Below, one piece after another: positions 33,851 through 43,070 of a DNA stretch of 64,000 nucleotides. This DNA comes from Acetivibrio sp964564015. Lineage in GTDB: Bacteria; Bacillota; Clostridia; Acetivibrionales; Acetivibrionaceae. The notes beneath the pieces were generated by a model. The model was given only the letters and a program-made list of their open reading frames with translations, was not told where the DNA came from and did no database searches. The position numbers and the translations under genes are program-made. Where the stretch lies: the NCBI GenBank assembly GCA_964564015.1, contig CAZLZR010000001.1:133046-197045 (forward strand), read 5' to 3'. Every line of letters begins with the position of its first letter. The first letter of the stretch is position 1.

Positions 33851-34489
33851 GTGATTTCAAAAATACGATTAACACTGGCTGAGCACCTGAAGATGAACAA
33901 GAATACATATTTATTTCTGTTTTTAGCTTTTGTTACAGGAGTATCTGCAGGGGCATTTACTGTAAACGGCTTAAGTTCAATACAAAGAACAGAGCTTATA
34001 AATTACTTTCAGGGTTTTTTGGAGCTCTTTGAAAACCAGAGAGTTGACAGTAATGAAATACTTAAAATATCGCTTATTGATAACACTAGATTGGTGGTTT
34101 TGTTGTGGGCACTTGGTGTTACAATAATCGGAATTCCCTTAATATACATTTTTGTTGGGATTAGAGGATTCATAACCGGTTTTACATCGGGATTTATTAT
34201 TGACCTGCTTGGCGTAAAAGGAGTGGTTTTTACACTACTTAGTATTTTACCGAAGGAAGTAATAATTATTCCTTGTGTAATAGCTCTAGGTGTAAATGGC
34301 ATCAATTTTTCGCTGAATATAATAAGGAGCAGATGGAATAAGCAAAAATCGAAGGATAATTTGAAGACAGGATTTTTGGGTTATTGTTTTGCAACAGCAT
34401 TTTTCTCATGCTTTATATTTGGCGGTGTTCTGGTTGAATCTTATATTACTCCAATCTGTATCAGAATAATAACATCAAAAGTATTCTGA
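33851..34489 (+). CDS. spoIIM: Stage II sporulation protein M
   Basis: A 212-residue membrane protein with five predicted helices. SpoIIM is part of the SpoIID-SpoIIM-SpoIIP peptidoglycan-degrading complex that drives forespore engulfment. Markers are the N-terminal NTYLFLFLAFVTGVSAGAF, the loop ending LLWALGVTIIGIPLIYIFVG and GFTSGFIIDLLGVKGVVF. GTG start behind AAGAGGGG. Its position between nudF and xerD matches Bacillus. A second, more distant SpoIIM-family protein is at 45607. Confidence 0.9.
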   Translation: MISKIRLTLAEHLKMNKNTYLFLFLAFVTGVSAGAFTVNGLSSIQRTELINYFQGFLELFENQRVDSNEILKISLIDNTRLVVLLWALGVTIIGIPLIYIFVGIRGFITGFTSGFIIDLLGVKGVVFTLLSILPKEVIIIPCVIALGVNGINFSLNIIRSRWNKQKSKDNLKTGFLGYCFATAFFSCFIFGGVLVESYITPICIRIITSKVF

Positions 34490-34917
34490 TAGTTAAATAA
34501 ATGTATAAATGTGGAATTAAGTGTTGACAATACATATATAGATATGGTTATAATTTCATATATGCATAAATTTGTAATTGTTGCACAAAAAGGGATGTAA
34601 ATATTTAGACATTGATACAAACTATTCTATACTAGGTAGGAAATATTGTACAAAGAGTAATTATTCTTGTATAATAGTAAAGATTTATATAATTGGAGAT
34701 AACTAAAGCACGGTTACCAATATGGGGGAAATTTGTAAATCTAAAGGGAAAGTTTATAAGATATTTATAGATGAAAAACTCTAAGATTAATTTGAAGGAT
34801 GTTTTTCATCGGAATTAGATAACGCATTGACACTATATATTTAACTCTAATGTTAGTTATCTATATGACTGGATTCAAATATATAATTTTTAAAGAAGAG
34901 AGGAAGTAGGGGAAACA
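34490..34917. other. Intergenic region before xerD
   Basis: 428 bases without a convincing gene. Two possible promoters point to xerD: TTGACA-19-TATAAT starting near 34523 and TTGTAC-18-TATAAT ending near 34676. In Bacillus a fur gene lies at this position; none is seen here. A 20-codon frame at 34722 lacks a ribosome site. Confidence 0.45.
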
Positions 34918-35802
34918 ATGGAAGATTTGGTTTTAAAATTTCTCACTTTTCTAGAGAAAGATAAGCGTTTGTCTCTTAACACCTTACAGTCGTACAGGAG
35001 GGATATTGAGCAGTATATTACATATTTGAACGATATAAAAATACAAAATATTTCAAATACAAATAAAACTACGGTGATTGCTTATCTACTCCATTTACAA
35101 AAGAAGGGCAGGGCAACTTCAACTATATCCAGAAACCTTGCGTCAATAAGATCCTTTTACCAGTATCTTACGAAGAATGGCGTAATTGGCAGCGATCCTA
35201 CAGAAGAGCTTGAGTCACCAAAAGTTGAAAAAAAATTACCTCAAATTTTATCAACCAAAGAGGTTGAGCTTCTCTTGGATCAGCCGAAATGTGATGATCT
35301 TAAGGGCTTTAGAGATAAGGCAATGCTTGAATTGCTATATGCTACAGGTATAAGAGTGTCTGAACTTATATGCTTGGATGTTGCGGATGTAAATCTCGAT
35401 ATGGGGTTTATAAAATGTAACAAGGGATCAAGGGAACGAATGATTCCAATCGGTTCTCTGTCCATTCAAGCATTGAATGAGTATCTTGCAAAATCCAGAA
35501 ACCTATTGATTCAAAGAAGTGATGAGAAGGCGTTGTTTGTAAACGTAAACGGAAAAAGACTAACAAGGCAGGGATTCTGGAAAATAATCAAACAATACAA
35601 AAACCAGGCAAAGATAAATAAAGACATTACTCCGCATACATTAAGACATTCATTTGCAGCACACCTTCTGGAAAATGGAGCTGATTTACGGTCAATACAG
35701 GAGATGTTGGGACACTCAGATATTTCATCAACTCAAGTCTACGCTCAGATAGCAAAGAACAGAATAAAAGAAGTTTATAAAAAAACGCACCCAAGAGCAT
35801 AG
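34918..35802 (+). CDS. xerD: Tyrosine recombinase XerD
   Basis: A 294-residue recombinase. It resolves chromosome dimers at dif together with a partner Xer protein. The N-terminal SAM-like domain runs from FLTFLEKDKRLSLNT to SIRSFYQYLTKNGV. The catalytic domain shows the Arg in YATGIRVSELI, His-Leu-Arg-His in ITPHTLRHSFAAHLLENGA, the His in LGHSDISSTQVY and the nucleophile Tyr in the same stretch. ATG follows GAGAGGAAG. The context (before deoB) argues for housekeeping XerD rather than a mobile-element integrase. Confidence 0.92.
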   Translation: MEDLVLKFLTFLEKDKRLSLNTLQSYRRDIEQYITYLNDIKIQNISNTNKTTVIAYLLHLQKKGRATSTISRNLASIRSFYQYLTKNGVIGSDPTEELESPKVEKKLPQILSTKEVELLLDQPKCDDLKGFRDKAMLELLYATGIRVSELICLDVADVNLDMGFIKCNKGSRERMIPIGSLSIQALNEYLAKSRNLLIQRSDEKALFVNVNGKRLTRQGFWKIIKQYKNQAKINKDITPHTLRHSFAAHLLENGADLRSIQEMLGHSDISSTQVYAQIAKNRIKEVYKKTHPRA

Positions 35803-35849
35803 TGTTCAATAGAATTTTATTGACCGGTTGACATTTTAATGATACCTTT

Positions 35850-35880
35850 AAAAGTAAGATAGAAATATCTTACTTTTTTT
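35850..35880 (+). terminator. Intrinsic terminator of xerD
   Basis: AAAGTAAGATA-GAAA-TATCTTACTTT followed by a run of T. Confidence 0.88.
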
Positions 35881-35922
35881 AGAGTTGAAAAATAGGAATT
35901 TTTTACAAAAGGAGAAACTAAA

Positions 35923-37101
35923 ATGAAGAGAGCCATAATTATTGTTTTAGATAGTGTAGGAATTGGTGAATTGCCCGATGCGGACAGATATGGTGATAAG
36001 GGGAGCAACACCCTTGGCAATATTGTATCCTCTGTTAAGAATTTCTCTCTTCCCAATCTTGAAAAGCTTGGCTTGGGAAATATAGATAATAATATAGGAC
36101 TTAATAAGGAAAACAGTCCAAAAGGTTGTTATGGCAGGATGGCAGAAAAATCTGCCGGAAAGGACACTACAACAGGGCACTGGGAGATATCCGGGATTAT
36201 ACTCGATAAACCGTTTCCTGTCTATCCGGAAGGATTTCCAAAGGAGATTATAGATGCTTTTGAAAGTGCGATAAATACTAAGGTTATAGGCAATTTTGCG
36301 GCGTCGGGAACAGAGATTATTAAGACGTTAGGAGATCAACATGTAAGTACAGGATATCCTATTGTTTATACATCGGCTGACAGTGTTTTTCAGATTGCAG
36401 CACATGAGGAAGTAGTCCCTGTTGAAAGGTTGTATGAGATGTGTCGGATTGCCCGGGGAATTTTAAAAGATGAGCATGCCGTTGGAAGGGTAATAGCAAG
36501 ACCATTTACCGGCAGCAGTGGAAACTACAAGAGAACCGAGCGAAGAAGAGACTTTTCTTTAGCACCATTGGGCAAGACTATACTTGACTATGTTATGGAG
36601 AAAGGTTTTCAGGTTAAGGCAGTTGGAAAAATTGAGGATATTTTCAGCAAACAAGGGATTACTCATGCCGTCCACACTCACAATAATATGGATGGAGTTG
36701 ACAGGACTCTGGAATATCTGGCTGAAAGTTTTGAAGGGATATTATTTACAAATCTTGTTGACTTTGACATGCTTTATGGGCACAGGAATGATATAGAAGG
36801 TTATGCAAATGCACTGGTTGAATTTGACAACAGACTGCCTGAAATTCTGGATGCACTGAAGGATGAGGATATTCTTTTTATAACTGCAGACCATGGTTGT
36901 GATCCGACGACCGAAAGCACCGATCATTCAAGGGAATACGTTCCGCTTTTAGTCTATGGTAAAAATCTTATGAGCAGTGCCAATCTGGGCACGAGAAGCT
37001 CATTTTGCGATATTGCAGCCACAATAGCAGAATACATGGATATAACAGCAGATATACCTGGTAAGAGCTTTCTAATGCAGATTAATAAAAATAAATTCTA
37101 G
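35923..37101 (+). CDS. deoB: Phosphopentomutase (DeoB)
   Basis: A 392-residue enzyme interconverting ribose 1- and 5-phosphate (and the deoxy forms) in nucleoside salvage. It is an alkaline-phosphatase-superfamily metalloenzyme: metal-site motifs are VLDSVGIGELPDADRYGD, GKDTTTGHWEISG (with the nucleophile Thr), FDMLYGHRNDIEGYA and ITADHGCDPTTESTDHSREY. ATG follows AAAGGAG. The last residues QINKNKF and the stop lie in a palindromic terminator shared with the gene ending at 24739. It precedes pdp, a natural metabolic partner. Confidence 0.95.
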   Translation: MKRAIIIVLDSVGIGELPDADRYGDKGSNTLGNIVSSVKNFSLPNLEKLGLGNIDNNIGLNKENSPKGCYGRMAEKSAGKDTTTGHWEISGIILDKPFPVYPEGFPKEIIDAFESAINTKVIGNFAASGTEIIKTLGDQHVSTGYPIVYTSADSVFQIAAHEEVVPVERLYEMCRIARGILKDEHAVGRVIARPFTGSSGNYKRTERRRDFSLAPLGKTILDYVMEKGFQVKAVGKIEDIFSKQGITHAVHTHNNMDGVDRTLEYLAESFEGILFTNLVDFDMLYGHRNDIEGYANALVEFDNRLPEILDALKDEDILFITADHGCDPTTESTDHSREYVPLLVYGKNLMSSANLGTRSSFCDIAATIAEYMDITADIPGKSFLMQINKNKF

Positions 37102-37122
37102 AATTTATTTTTATTAATCTGC
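37077..37122 (+). terminator. Palindromic terminator overlapping the deoB stop codon
   Basis: GCAGATTAATAAAAATAAATT and its reverse complement flank CTAG, the stop TAG being central. The palindrome is perfect over 46 bases and closely matches that at 24716-24758. Confidence 0.8.
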
Positions 37123-37241
37123 AAAATCAAAGGATGTGCATTTTGAACATAATTTATTTCTAAAATGAATTATGTTCAAAAGCACTATATGAAATAAAAC
37201 CTAGGAATATTATCTAAAGTCTGAAATAGGGGTGCGGATAA

Positions 37242-38543
37242 ATGAGAATGTATGATGTAATTGAGAAAAAACGTGATGGAAAAGAACTCATGTTTGAGGA
37301 GATAAGTTTTTTTATTAAAAACTATTGTAGCGGACAGATACCTGATTATCAAGCATCAGCATTGCTTATGGCAATATTTTTAAATGGAATGAGCGAACGG
37401 GAGACCGCGGATTTGACCGAGATTATGGCTAATTCCGGAGATGTAATTGATCTTTCATCTATAGATGGTGTAAAAGTAGACAAGCATAGCACAGGAGGAG
37501 TGGGTGACAAAACAACACTTGTGTTAGGCTCGATTGTTGCAGCCTGTGGAGTACCTGTGGCAAAGATGTCCGGAAGAGGGTTAGGCCACACAGGAGGAAC
37601 GATAGACAAACTGGAATCAATTCCCGGGTTTAGGACTGCCCTTACAAAAGAGGAATTTATCAATAATGTTAATAAAATAGGGATCTCAGTAGCAGGTCAA
37701 ACCGGGAATCTGGCTCCGGCGGATAAAAAGCTGTATGCATTGCGTGATGTGACTGCGACAGTTAACAGTATTCCGTTGATAGCGAGCAGCATTATGAGTA
37801 AGAAAATAGCTTGTGGGGCGGACAAAATTGTTCTCGATGTAAAGACCGGAAGCGGTGCTTTTATGAAGTCTATTGAAAAGTCAATTGAACTGGCAAGGAC
37901 AATGGTTAAGATCGGTAATAATCTTGGTAGAAAGACAGTTGCTGTAGTGACAGATATGGATAACCCTTTAGGAAATGCGATAGGGAATTCACTTGAAGTT
38001 ATTGAAGCTATTGAGACACTCAAAGGGAATGGTCCTGAAGATCTTGAAGAAGTATCATTGGAGTTGGCTTCAAGAATGCTTGTACTTGCAGGAACAGGTG
38101 ATGAGATATATTGCAGGAACAGAGCAAGAGAAGTAATTAATAATGGGAAGGCCTTGGATAAACTGGCTGAAATGATTGAATTACAGGGTGGAAACCCTGG
38201 AGTGATTGAAAATTATGATCTTTTTAAAAAGCCGAAGTTTGTCTATGACTTTACTTCAGAACAGGACTGTTATATAGAAAGTATCACGACTGATCTTTTA
38301 GGTATAGCATCAATGATTTTAGGAGCCGGAAGAGAGACAAAAGAGAGTGTTATTGACTATTCGGCAGGTATAAAGCTAAATAAGAAGACAGGAATGGCGG
38401 TTAGAAAGGGAGAGCTCATAGCAACCCTTTATTCCGATAACAATGAGAAATTAAGCGCTGCTCTTGAAACTTTGAAGAGGAGCCTGGTGATTTCAGATGC
38501 TGCTGCATCTCAAAGACCACTTATTCTTTCCTATGTGGATTGA
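37242..38543 (+). CDS. pdp: Pyrimidine-nucleoside phosphorylase
   Basis: A 433-residue enzyme splitting uridine or thymidine with phosphate to base and (deoxy)ribose 1-phosphate, which DeoB next door processes. The family signature SGRGLGHTGGTIDKLES is exact; KVDKHSTGGVGDKTTL and KTGSGAFMKS (phosphate and substrate site) also match. ATG follows AGGGGTGCGG. The 140-base gap after deoB carries the palindromic terminator, so it may have its own promoter. Symbols pdp and deoA are both used for this family. Confidence 0.93.
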   Translation: MRMYDVIEKKRDGKELMFEEISFFIKNYCSGQIPDYQASALLMAIFLNGMSERETADLTEIMANSGDVIDLSSIDGVKVDKHSTGGVGDKTTLVLGSIVAACGVPVAKMSGRGLGHTGGTIDKLESIPGFRTALTKEEFINNVNKIGISVAGQTGNLAPADKKLYALRDVTATVNSIPLIASSIMSKKIACGADKIVLDVKTGSGAFMKSIEKSIELARTMVKIGNNLGRKTVAVVTDMDNPLGNAIGNSLEVIEAIETLKGNGPEDLEEVSLELASRMLVLAGTGDEIYCRNRAREVINNGKALDKLAEMIELQGGNPGVIENYDLFKKPKFVYDFTSEQDCYIESITTDLLGIASMILGAGRETKESVIDYSAGIKLNKKTGMAVRKGELIATLYSDNNEKLSAALETLKRSLVISDAAASQRPLILSYVD

Positions 38544-38603
38544 GTTATAGGGTTTTATGTGTGTGTTCACAAAATATATCAGCAATATTTCATTGTGATA
38601 ATG

Positions 38604-38638
38604 AGCTTCCTCTTTATATTATTATAAAGAGGCTTTTT
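38604..38638 (+). terminator. Intrinsic terminator of pdp
   Basis: GCTTCCTCTTTATA / TAAAGAGGC with T-run TTTTT. Confidence 0.82.
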
Positions 38639-38704
38639 GTGCATATCCAATTAATTTTCTGCATAAAAATTTAGTAACGGAAAATTATTTGGGGGGAATA
38701 TTCA

Positions 38705-39916
38705 TTGGTAAGAAAGAACTTATTTAGATATTTCATCATTATTTGTGTATTTATTAATCTTTTTTCTGTATTTGCTTTTGGTATGGAGGTAAAACCGGTT
38801 TATAATTCCAACACAGTTGAAAGCATAATGGCAAGTACCAGTGTTTCGGAGTTAAAGGCAAAAAGTGCTGTTTTAATGGATGCATCAAGCGGCCAGATTT
38901 TGCTTGAGAATAACAGCAATGAAAAATTACCCATTGCAAGTGTTACAAAGGTAATGTCAATGCTTTTGACTATGGAAGCAATTGACTCTGGGAAGATAGG
39001 TTTAAAAGATATGGTTACTGCTTCAGATTATGCTTCCGGCATGGGAGGATCTCAGGCTTATATCGAACCCGGAGAGCAGTACTCGGTTCATGATGCTCTG
39101 AAAGCAATTGCTCTTCACTCATCAAATGATGTTACCGTTTCAATGGCTGAACTTGTTGCCGGAAGTGAAGAAGGGTTTGTAGTGCAGATGAATGAAAAAG
39201 CTGCTGAACTCGGTATGAAGAATACCATGTTCAGGGACTGCACTGGTCTGACTGACGAAGGTCATTACAGCAGTGCCATGGATATAGCTATAATGTCAAG
39301 AGAACTTATCACAAAACATCCTAAGATTTTGGAATACACTTCAATTTATACAGATACCTTCAGGAATGGTGAATTTGATTTGACTAACACAAACCGGCTT
39401 GTTAAATTCTATAACGGTTGTGATGGTTTGAAAACCGGCTTTACGAGAGCGGCTGGATTCTGTTTGTCTGCAACAGCTTCACGAAACAATATGAGATTGA
39501 TTTCCGTCGTATTGGGCGAACCTGATTCAAATACAAGATTTGCCGAAACAAGAAAACTTCTTGACTACGGGTTTGCAAATTATGAATCGGCGGAGGTAAA
39601 TAAAAAAGGTGAGCTGGTTTCTGAGGTTATAGTTAAGAAGGGAATGCAATCAAAAGCCGGCGGAATTATTGGCAATGATGTAAATGTGCTTCTGCCTAAA
39701 GGTCAAAAGACCAAGATAGTGCGCCAGATTGCGCTTGATGAGTCACTTACAGCCCCAGTAAAAACCGGTCAAAAAGTAGGAGAAATAATATATAAAATAG
39801 ATGAAAATGAAATTTCAAGAGTTGTTATTATTTCCGATAGAGATGTTGAAAAAACGAATTTTATGAATTTGTTTTCGAGAATGTTAAAAAGCTGGTTCAG
39901 TGTCGGTAAAGCGTAA
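38705..39916 (+). CDS. dacF: D-alanyl-D-alanine carboxypeptidase (DacF-like)
   Basis: A 403-residue exported penicillin-binding protein, TTG start behind GGGGGG. A signal peptide (about 1-25) is followed by the peptidase S11 domain with all motifs: SxxK in PIASVTKVMS, SxN in HSSNDVTVS and KTG in DGLKTGFTRAAG. A PBP5-type beta domain (about 300-375) and a C-terminal amphipathic anchor (MNLFSRMLKSWF) complete it. It trims D-Ala from peptidoglycan stem peptides. Location after pdp matches Bacillus dacF, which is expressed in the forespore; in Bacillus the spoIIA operon follows, but not here. Confidence 0.92.
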   Translation: MVRKNLFRYFIIICVFINLFSVFAFGMEVKPVYNSNTVESIMASTSVSELKAKSAVLMDASSGQILLENNSNEKLPIASVTKVMSMLLTMEAIDSGKIGLKDMVTASDYASGMGGSQAYIEPGEQYSVHDALKAIALHSSNDVTVSMAELVAGSEEGFVVQMNEKAAELGMKNTMFRDCTGLTDEGHYSSAMDIAIMSRELITKHPKILEYTSIYTDTFRNGEFDLTNTNRLVKFYNGCDGLKTGFTRAAGFCLSATASRNNMRLISVVLGEPDSNTRFAETRKLLDYGFANYESAEVNKKGELVSEVIVKKGMQSKAGGIIGNDVNVLLPKGQKTKIVRQIALDESLTAPVKTGQKVGEIIYKIDENEISRVVIISDRDVEKTNFMNLFSRMLKSWFSVGKA

Positions 39917-39965
39917 CGCTACGAAATATACAGAGTATATTTGGTACTATGATATTGCAACAAAT

Positions 39966-40071
39966 TAAGGTATGACTAAAATATAAATTCATACTCTGGA
40001 TAACGAAAAAACTTGATTTGATAATGTTTTCAAAATATGAGAATAGGATGTTATTTTTTCGTTATCCCTAA
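39966..40071 (+). repeat. 105-bp dispersed inverted-repeat element
   Basis: Copy with several substitutions: AAGGTATGACTAAAATATAA, GGATAACGAAAAAACTTG, AATATGAGAATAGGATG, TTTTTTCGTTATCCCTAA. It lies in the 330-base gap after dacF. Confidence 0.86.
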
Positions 40072-40117
40072 GTAAGTTGGTTTATTTGTTTCCTCCCACG
40101 AGGTCATATAGTCGGGG

Positions 40118-40160
40118 CAAGTCAAAGTGAGTAACAGGCTTTGATTTGTTCTTCTTTTAT
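40118..40160 (+). terminator. Terminator-like hairpin downstream of dacF
   Basis: CAAGTCAAAG / CTTTGATTTG with one mismatch, followed by TTCTTCTTTTA. The rest of the gap to 40246 shows no other feature than a weak ribosome site. Confidence 0.5.
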
Positions 40161-40246
40161 TTGGAGGGATTTAATAATTATCCAATATTGAAACATTGAG
40201 TAAAATGTGATATTTTTAGAATGACAAAATAAAGTGTGAGGTTATT

Positions 40247-41287
40247 ATGGATTCTAAAATAAATGATTTGAAGCCCTTAAGCATTGGAGATGTTCTGGAT
40301 TATTCAGTAGAAGCCTTCAAGCAGAATTTCAAAGGCTTATTGCTTATATCTCTGATTTTATATATTCCGTGGGTTGTATTTTATTCTGTAACTTCGAATT
40401 TGGTTTTGGGAAATCAGATGTCAAATTTAGTGGATATGTATAACAACATTTTTAGCGGAAATTTCTCTGAAGAGATGCTTTATTACACTCAGGAGGCTCC
40501 AGCTTTTGAAAGTGCAAGGTCTCTCATTATGTCCCTGCTACAAGTAGTATATATGCTTACTTTTAAGCTTGTCTTAAACGCAGCGGTAATGAAAATGATT
40601 TATGAATATGCAATTACCGATCAGGCTACAGTTAATAACTTTTCGGATGCAATAAAGCTTATAAGAGGGTGTTTCCGATTTTTGCCGAAGCTTATGGGGA
40701 ACGCCGTTTTATTTGTACTTATTCTGGGAGGTGCATATTTTGGTTTGGCATTTGTAGCCGTCCTTGCTATTATTGCACCAATCGGGGTGCTTATAGCTGC
40801 AGACCTGCCACCATTTGTTTCAGGGGTTATTATGATTATAATGATTCTGTTTATTTTTATTGGAATAGTTTTTGGTATAGGATTCTTAGCAATAAAGCTC
40901 ATATTTGGAGGAAATGCCATTGTTTTGGAAGGTAAATCAGTGTTTGATAGTATTGGAAGAAGTTTTTATCTGACAAAGGGCAAAGTTTGGCACATTGCTT
41001 TTGCCAGTATTTTTGCATTTCTTTTGTATTATCTATTTAGTGCATTGCTTGTAGGAGGATCTTTACTTCTTATATTTGTAAATAAAACTGCCTATGTTGT
41101 GGTGAATGCCTTTTCACAAATGTGTGGTGCTTTGATGGAACCGTTTATTTTGATATATATTACTTTCTTGTTTATAAATATGAAAGTCCAGAAGGAAGGA
41201 CTTGATATTGAAGTCAAGATGCGCAAATTGATTGAATATGACAGTATGGGAATGAATAATGGGGATGGAGAACCGGCTGATGTCTAA
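40247..41287 (+). CDS. Polytopic membrane protein, glycerophosphodiesterase-membrane-domain-like
   Basis: A 346-residue protein, ATG behind GTGAGG. It has six or seven membrane helices in long hydrophobic blocks (LLLISLILYIPWVVFYSV, LPPFVSGVIMIIMILFIFIG and others), an N-terminal phrase LKPLSIGDVLDYSVEAFKQN typical of the family, and a Gly-containing pore-like loop IGVLIAADLPPF. Proteins of this type commonly begin MoxR/DUF58 loci, as here. It overlaps the next gene by eight bases. Function unknown. Confidence 0.75.
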   Translation: MDSKINDLKPLSIGDVLDYSVEAFKQNFKGLLLISLILYIPWVVFYSVTSNLVLGNQMSNLVDMYNNIFSGNFSEEMLYYTQEAPAFESARSLIMSLLQVVYMLTFKLVLNAAVMKMIYEYAITDQATVNNFSDAIKLIRGCFRFLPKLMGNAVLFVLILGGAYFGLAFVAVLAIIAPIGVLIAADLPPFVSGVIMIIMILFIFIGIVFGIGFLAIKLIFGGNAIVLEGKSVFDSIGRSFYLTKGKVWHIAFASIFAFLLYYLFSALLVGGSLLLIFVNKTAYVVVNAFSQMCGALMEPFILIYITFLFINMKVQKEGLDIEVKMRKLIEYDSMGMNNGDGEPADV

Positions 41288-42038
41288 ATTGCTTGTGAAA
41301 AGGCACTTTGGTAAAATAAATAAAATTTTTGTTTTTATGGCAACTCTGAATGTGGTTGCTTTATTTGAAGTTCCTGTGAAGGCATTAAGTCCTGAAAATG
41401 AGGAAGAGATAAGAAAGAAACTTTCAGAGATTTTGGCTTCAGGGGAGTTTGGTGACAAAAAAAAGTCAAAAAGCCTGCTTGAAATTCTTTATGAAAAATT
41501 TATGGACTTCATAAAGAGTATATGGAAAAAGTTTGATATAGGTAATAAGGTTGAAGGTGCATTGAAAAATGCAAAGGTTTCAGAGGAGACCTTGTTTTTC
41601 CTCAAGATTTTATCTATTGTTTTGATGCTTGCGGTTATATTACTTGTTATATATTTTGTTGCCAGGAGATTTACACGTCCACGTAAACTGAGACAGAAGG
41701 AAGATGCGTTGCTCCTTGATGTTTTAAAAGACCCGGACGATGTTTATAAAAAGGCTTGTGAATGCTGTGATAACGGGGATTATACCCAGGGCTTGAGGTT
41801 TTTGTACATTTCACTTTTAATCAGGTTTAATGAACAGAATATTATCAGGATAAACAAGGCAAAGACAAACAAGCAGTATCTAAATGAAATACGTAATAAC
41901 AAGCCTGATTTATATGATGTTATGAATGATTTTACACAGGTTTTCAACTGGCACTGGTATGGTGGAAGAAATGCCGATAAATCCACATTTGATAATTGGA
42001 ACAATTTTTATAACAATCTGTACACCCTTAAGGGATGA
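41280..42038 (+). CDS. DUF4129 membrane protein
   Basis: A 252-residue protein. I chose the ATG at 41280 behind GGAG; an ATG five codons earlier is possible. It has a signal-like helix, a basic/acidic external part, a second helix (about 115-135, ILSIVLMLAVILLVIYFVA) and a C-terminal DUF4129 domain with YTQGLRFLYISLLIRF and FTQVFNWHWYGG...DFDNW-type ending. DUF4129 resembles part of transglutaminase-linked membrane proteins. It overlaps the upstream gene by eight bases and is 15 bases from the next. Confidence 0.75.
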   Translation: MSKLLVKRHFGKINKIFVFMATLNVVALFEVPVKALSPENEEEIRKKLSEILASGEFGDKKKSKSLLEILYEKFMDFIKSIWKKFDIGNKVEGALKNAKVSEETLFFLKILSIVLMLAVILLVIYFVARRFTRPRKLRQKEDALLLDVLKDPDDVYKKACECCDNGDYTQGLRFLYISLLIRFNEQNIIRINKAKTNKQYLNEIRNNKPDLYDVMNDFTQVFNWHWYGGRNADKSTFDNWNNFYNNLYTLKG

Positions 42039-42053
42039 GGTGAACAATAGGAA

Positions 42054-43070
42054 ATGAAACGCTTTAAGAAAATCCTCTTATATATTGCAGTTGTGATGGT
42101 TATAATAGCTGCAGCACTTATTGTTTATGGTTTTAAGGGTGACATTGAGCAAAGTGTTGAATATTCAAGCTATAGTACAGAAGGTGATGGGACAAAAGCT
42201 CTTTATCTGTTGGCTGGGGAAATGGGCTACGATGTTCAAAGGTATACAAGGCCGTCAAGATTTTTGCCCGATAATGCAACTTTGGTTGCGATAGAACCGA
42301 ATCTTGAGATGTTTAACAACAATCTGGAACGGAAGTACTTAAAATCATGGCTAGAGAAGGGTAATGATCTGATTTTAATATCCTTTGAAGGTGCGGAATA
42401 TCTTAAAGAACTTGGGGCAATTGAACAGGAAGACTATGGTTTGTATGACAGTGGGTACAAGTTCAGGGTTGGGGAAGGAAGTATAATTTATTTTGCATCA
42501 AGTGATGATTATACAAATTCAGGATTAAAGGAACTGGATTCAGGTGTTCAGTTTATAGATGCACTGGAAGAAGCAAAGAATAAAACAGTTTTATTTAATG
42601 AGTACTTGCATGGTATTGGAAATGCCGGAGCAAATCTCTGGGATATTCTGGGGTCTGCCGGAAGGCTTGTGGTTGTACAATTATTTATGTGTGTGCTTAT
42701 ATTTATCTTTATAAAATCAAGGAGATTTGGAAAGCCGGTAGTTGTATTTGAGACAATCAAGAGAAAAGAAAATGAAAATCTTTTTGCTCTATCTAATATA
42801 TATTATAAAGCGAAGGCCAACAGCATGGCACTGGAGATTTATCTGGACAATCTGAAGGTTGAGCTTGCAAAATTCTTAGGCTTCGGGAAAGATGAATGGA
42901 GTAGTACGGATATTGTAAAGGCTGCAAAGGTCAATATCACATTAAAGGATATGGATGTTGATACTGTTTTTGCTGATTGTGACAGTTATATCAATAACAA
43001 AAAAGGTGACAGCAAGGTGCTTATAAATCTCTATAATCGACTTGAGATAATCAGAAAGGGGATTAAGTAA
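42054..43070 (+). CDS. DUF4350 membrane protein
   Basis: A 338-residue protein. N-terminal membrane helix (about 8-25), an external DUF4350 domain (YSSYSTEGDGTKALYLLAGE, RPSRFLPDNATLVAIEP), a second helix (about 205-222, LVVVQLFMCVLIFIFI) and a cytoplasmic helical tail to the end. Its stop overlaps the MoxR start by one base (TAATG). DUF4350 proteins are regular companions of MoxR ATPases and DUF58 proteins; the chemistry is unknown. Confidence 0.8.
   Translation: MKRFKKILLYIAVVMVIIAAALIVYGFKGDIEQSVEYSSYSTEGDGTKALYLLAGEMGYDVQRYTRPSRFLPDNATLVAIEPNLEMFNNNLERKYLKSWLEKGNDLILISFEGAEYLKELGAIEQEDYGLYDSGYKFRVGEGSIIYFASSDDYTNSGLKELDSGVQFIDALEEAKNKTVLFNEYLHGIGNAGANLWDILGSAGRLVVVQLFMCVLIFIFIKSRRFGKPVVVFETIKRKENENLFALSNIYYKAKANSMALEIYLDNLKVELAKFLGFGKDEWSSTDIVKAAKVNITLKDMDVDTVFADCDSYINNKKGDSKVLINLYNRLEIIRKGIK

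Noticed and set aside
34918..35802. xerD as integrase of a mobile element
   Set aside because: The neighbours are housekeeping genes in an order known from Bacillus, with no attachment repeats or cargo.
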